Shown piece after piece: positions 5,448-5,504 of a stretch of DNA of 5,504 nucleotides (position 1 is the first letter of the stretch; each line of letters opens with the position of its first letter). Position numbers and translations under genes: made by a program. The stretch covers positions 1-5,504 of the forward strand of contig JAJXZM010000185.1 in the NCBI GenBank assembly GCA_021780055.1, in the 5' to 3' direction. The notes below the pieces were generated by a model that had not been told where the DNA came from, made no database searches, and saw only the letters and a program-made list of their open reading frames with translations. The stretch is from Acidobacteriota bacterium (GTDB lineage: Bacteria; Acidobacteriota; Terriglobia; UBA7540).

Positions 5448-5504
5448 ATGAAGTTCATCACTCTCCTCAGCATAACGTTCTGGGGTCTTCTTGCCTCGAG
5501 CGCA
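5448..5504 (+). CDS. N-terminus of an exported protein (partial)
   Basis: ATG at 5448 opens a frame that runs to the window end and gives 19 residues: MK, then the hydrophobic run FITLLSITFWGLLASSA. This is a typical Sec signal peptide, possibly reaching its cleavage region at the edge. AAGGA at 5440-5444 is a possible but close ribosome binding site with only three bases between it and the ATG. An ATG at 5444 lies in another frame. The mature protein lies outside the window, so no function can be given. It has the same direction as the hydrolase genes, 146 bases after them. Confidence 0.6.
   Translation, partial: MKFITLLSITFWGLLASSA

Overview
The window looks like chromosomal DNA from a GC-rich, diderm (Gram-negative type) bacterium. 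Domain make-up and style, especially a TPR-AMIN-amidase protein preceded by a small Slt-type transglycosylase, suggest Acidobacteriota or a related deep lineage. That placement is inferred from gene style only, because the window holds no marker gene long enough to settle it. All recognised genes are on the + strand. No tRNA, rRNA, CRISPR array, transposase or integrase was seen.

Layout. Bases 1-99 are the last 32 codons of alanyl-tRNA synthetase (alaS). After a 59-base gap comes a secreted protein of unknown function (159-1532) with a signal peptide, six cysteines and a helical, TPR-like C-terminal part. A weak terminator-like hairpin overlaps its stop codon. About 620 bases without a convincing gene follow. 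The first part holds short repeats and a 10-base palindrome. The last part holds a good -10 box (TATAAT, 1986-1991) and a GC-rich leader that can fold into several hairpins, the last of which buries the likely ribosome binding site of the next gene.

The core of the window is a two-gene peptidoglycan hydrolase operon. The first gene (2159-2845) encodes an exported Slt-type lytic transglycosylase that cleaves glycan strands. The second (2938-5301; its frame stays open from a GTG at 2842 overlapping the upstream stop) encodes an exported N-acetylmuramoyl-L-alanine amidase with TPR-like, AMIN, long disordered linker and Amidase_3 parts. Together they would cut both the glycan backbone and the peptide side-chain link of the same wall, as expected for cell separation or wall remodelling. 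After a 146-base spacer, the first 19 codons of another exported protein begin at 5448 and run off the window.

The most interesting signal is the leader at about 1998-2158. Two short sequences each have two possible pairing partners, arranged so that one fold would hide and the other expose the ribosome binding site of the transglycosylase gene. It matches no riboswitch class I could confirm by eye. It is a hypothesis from base pairing only.
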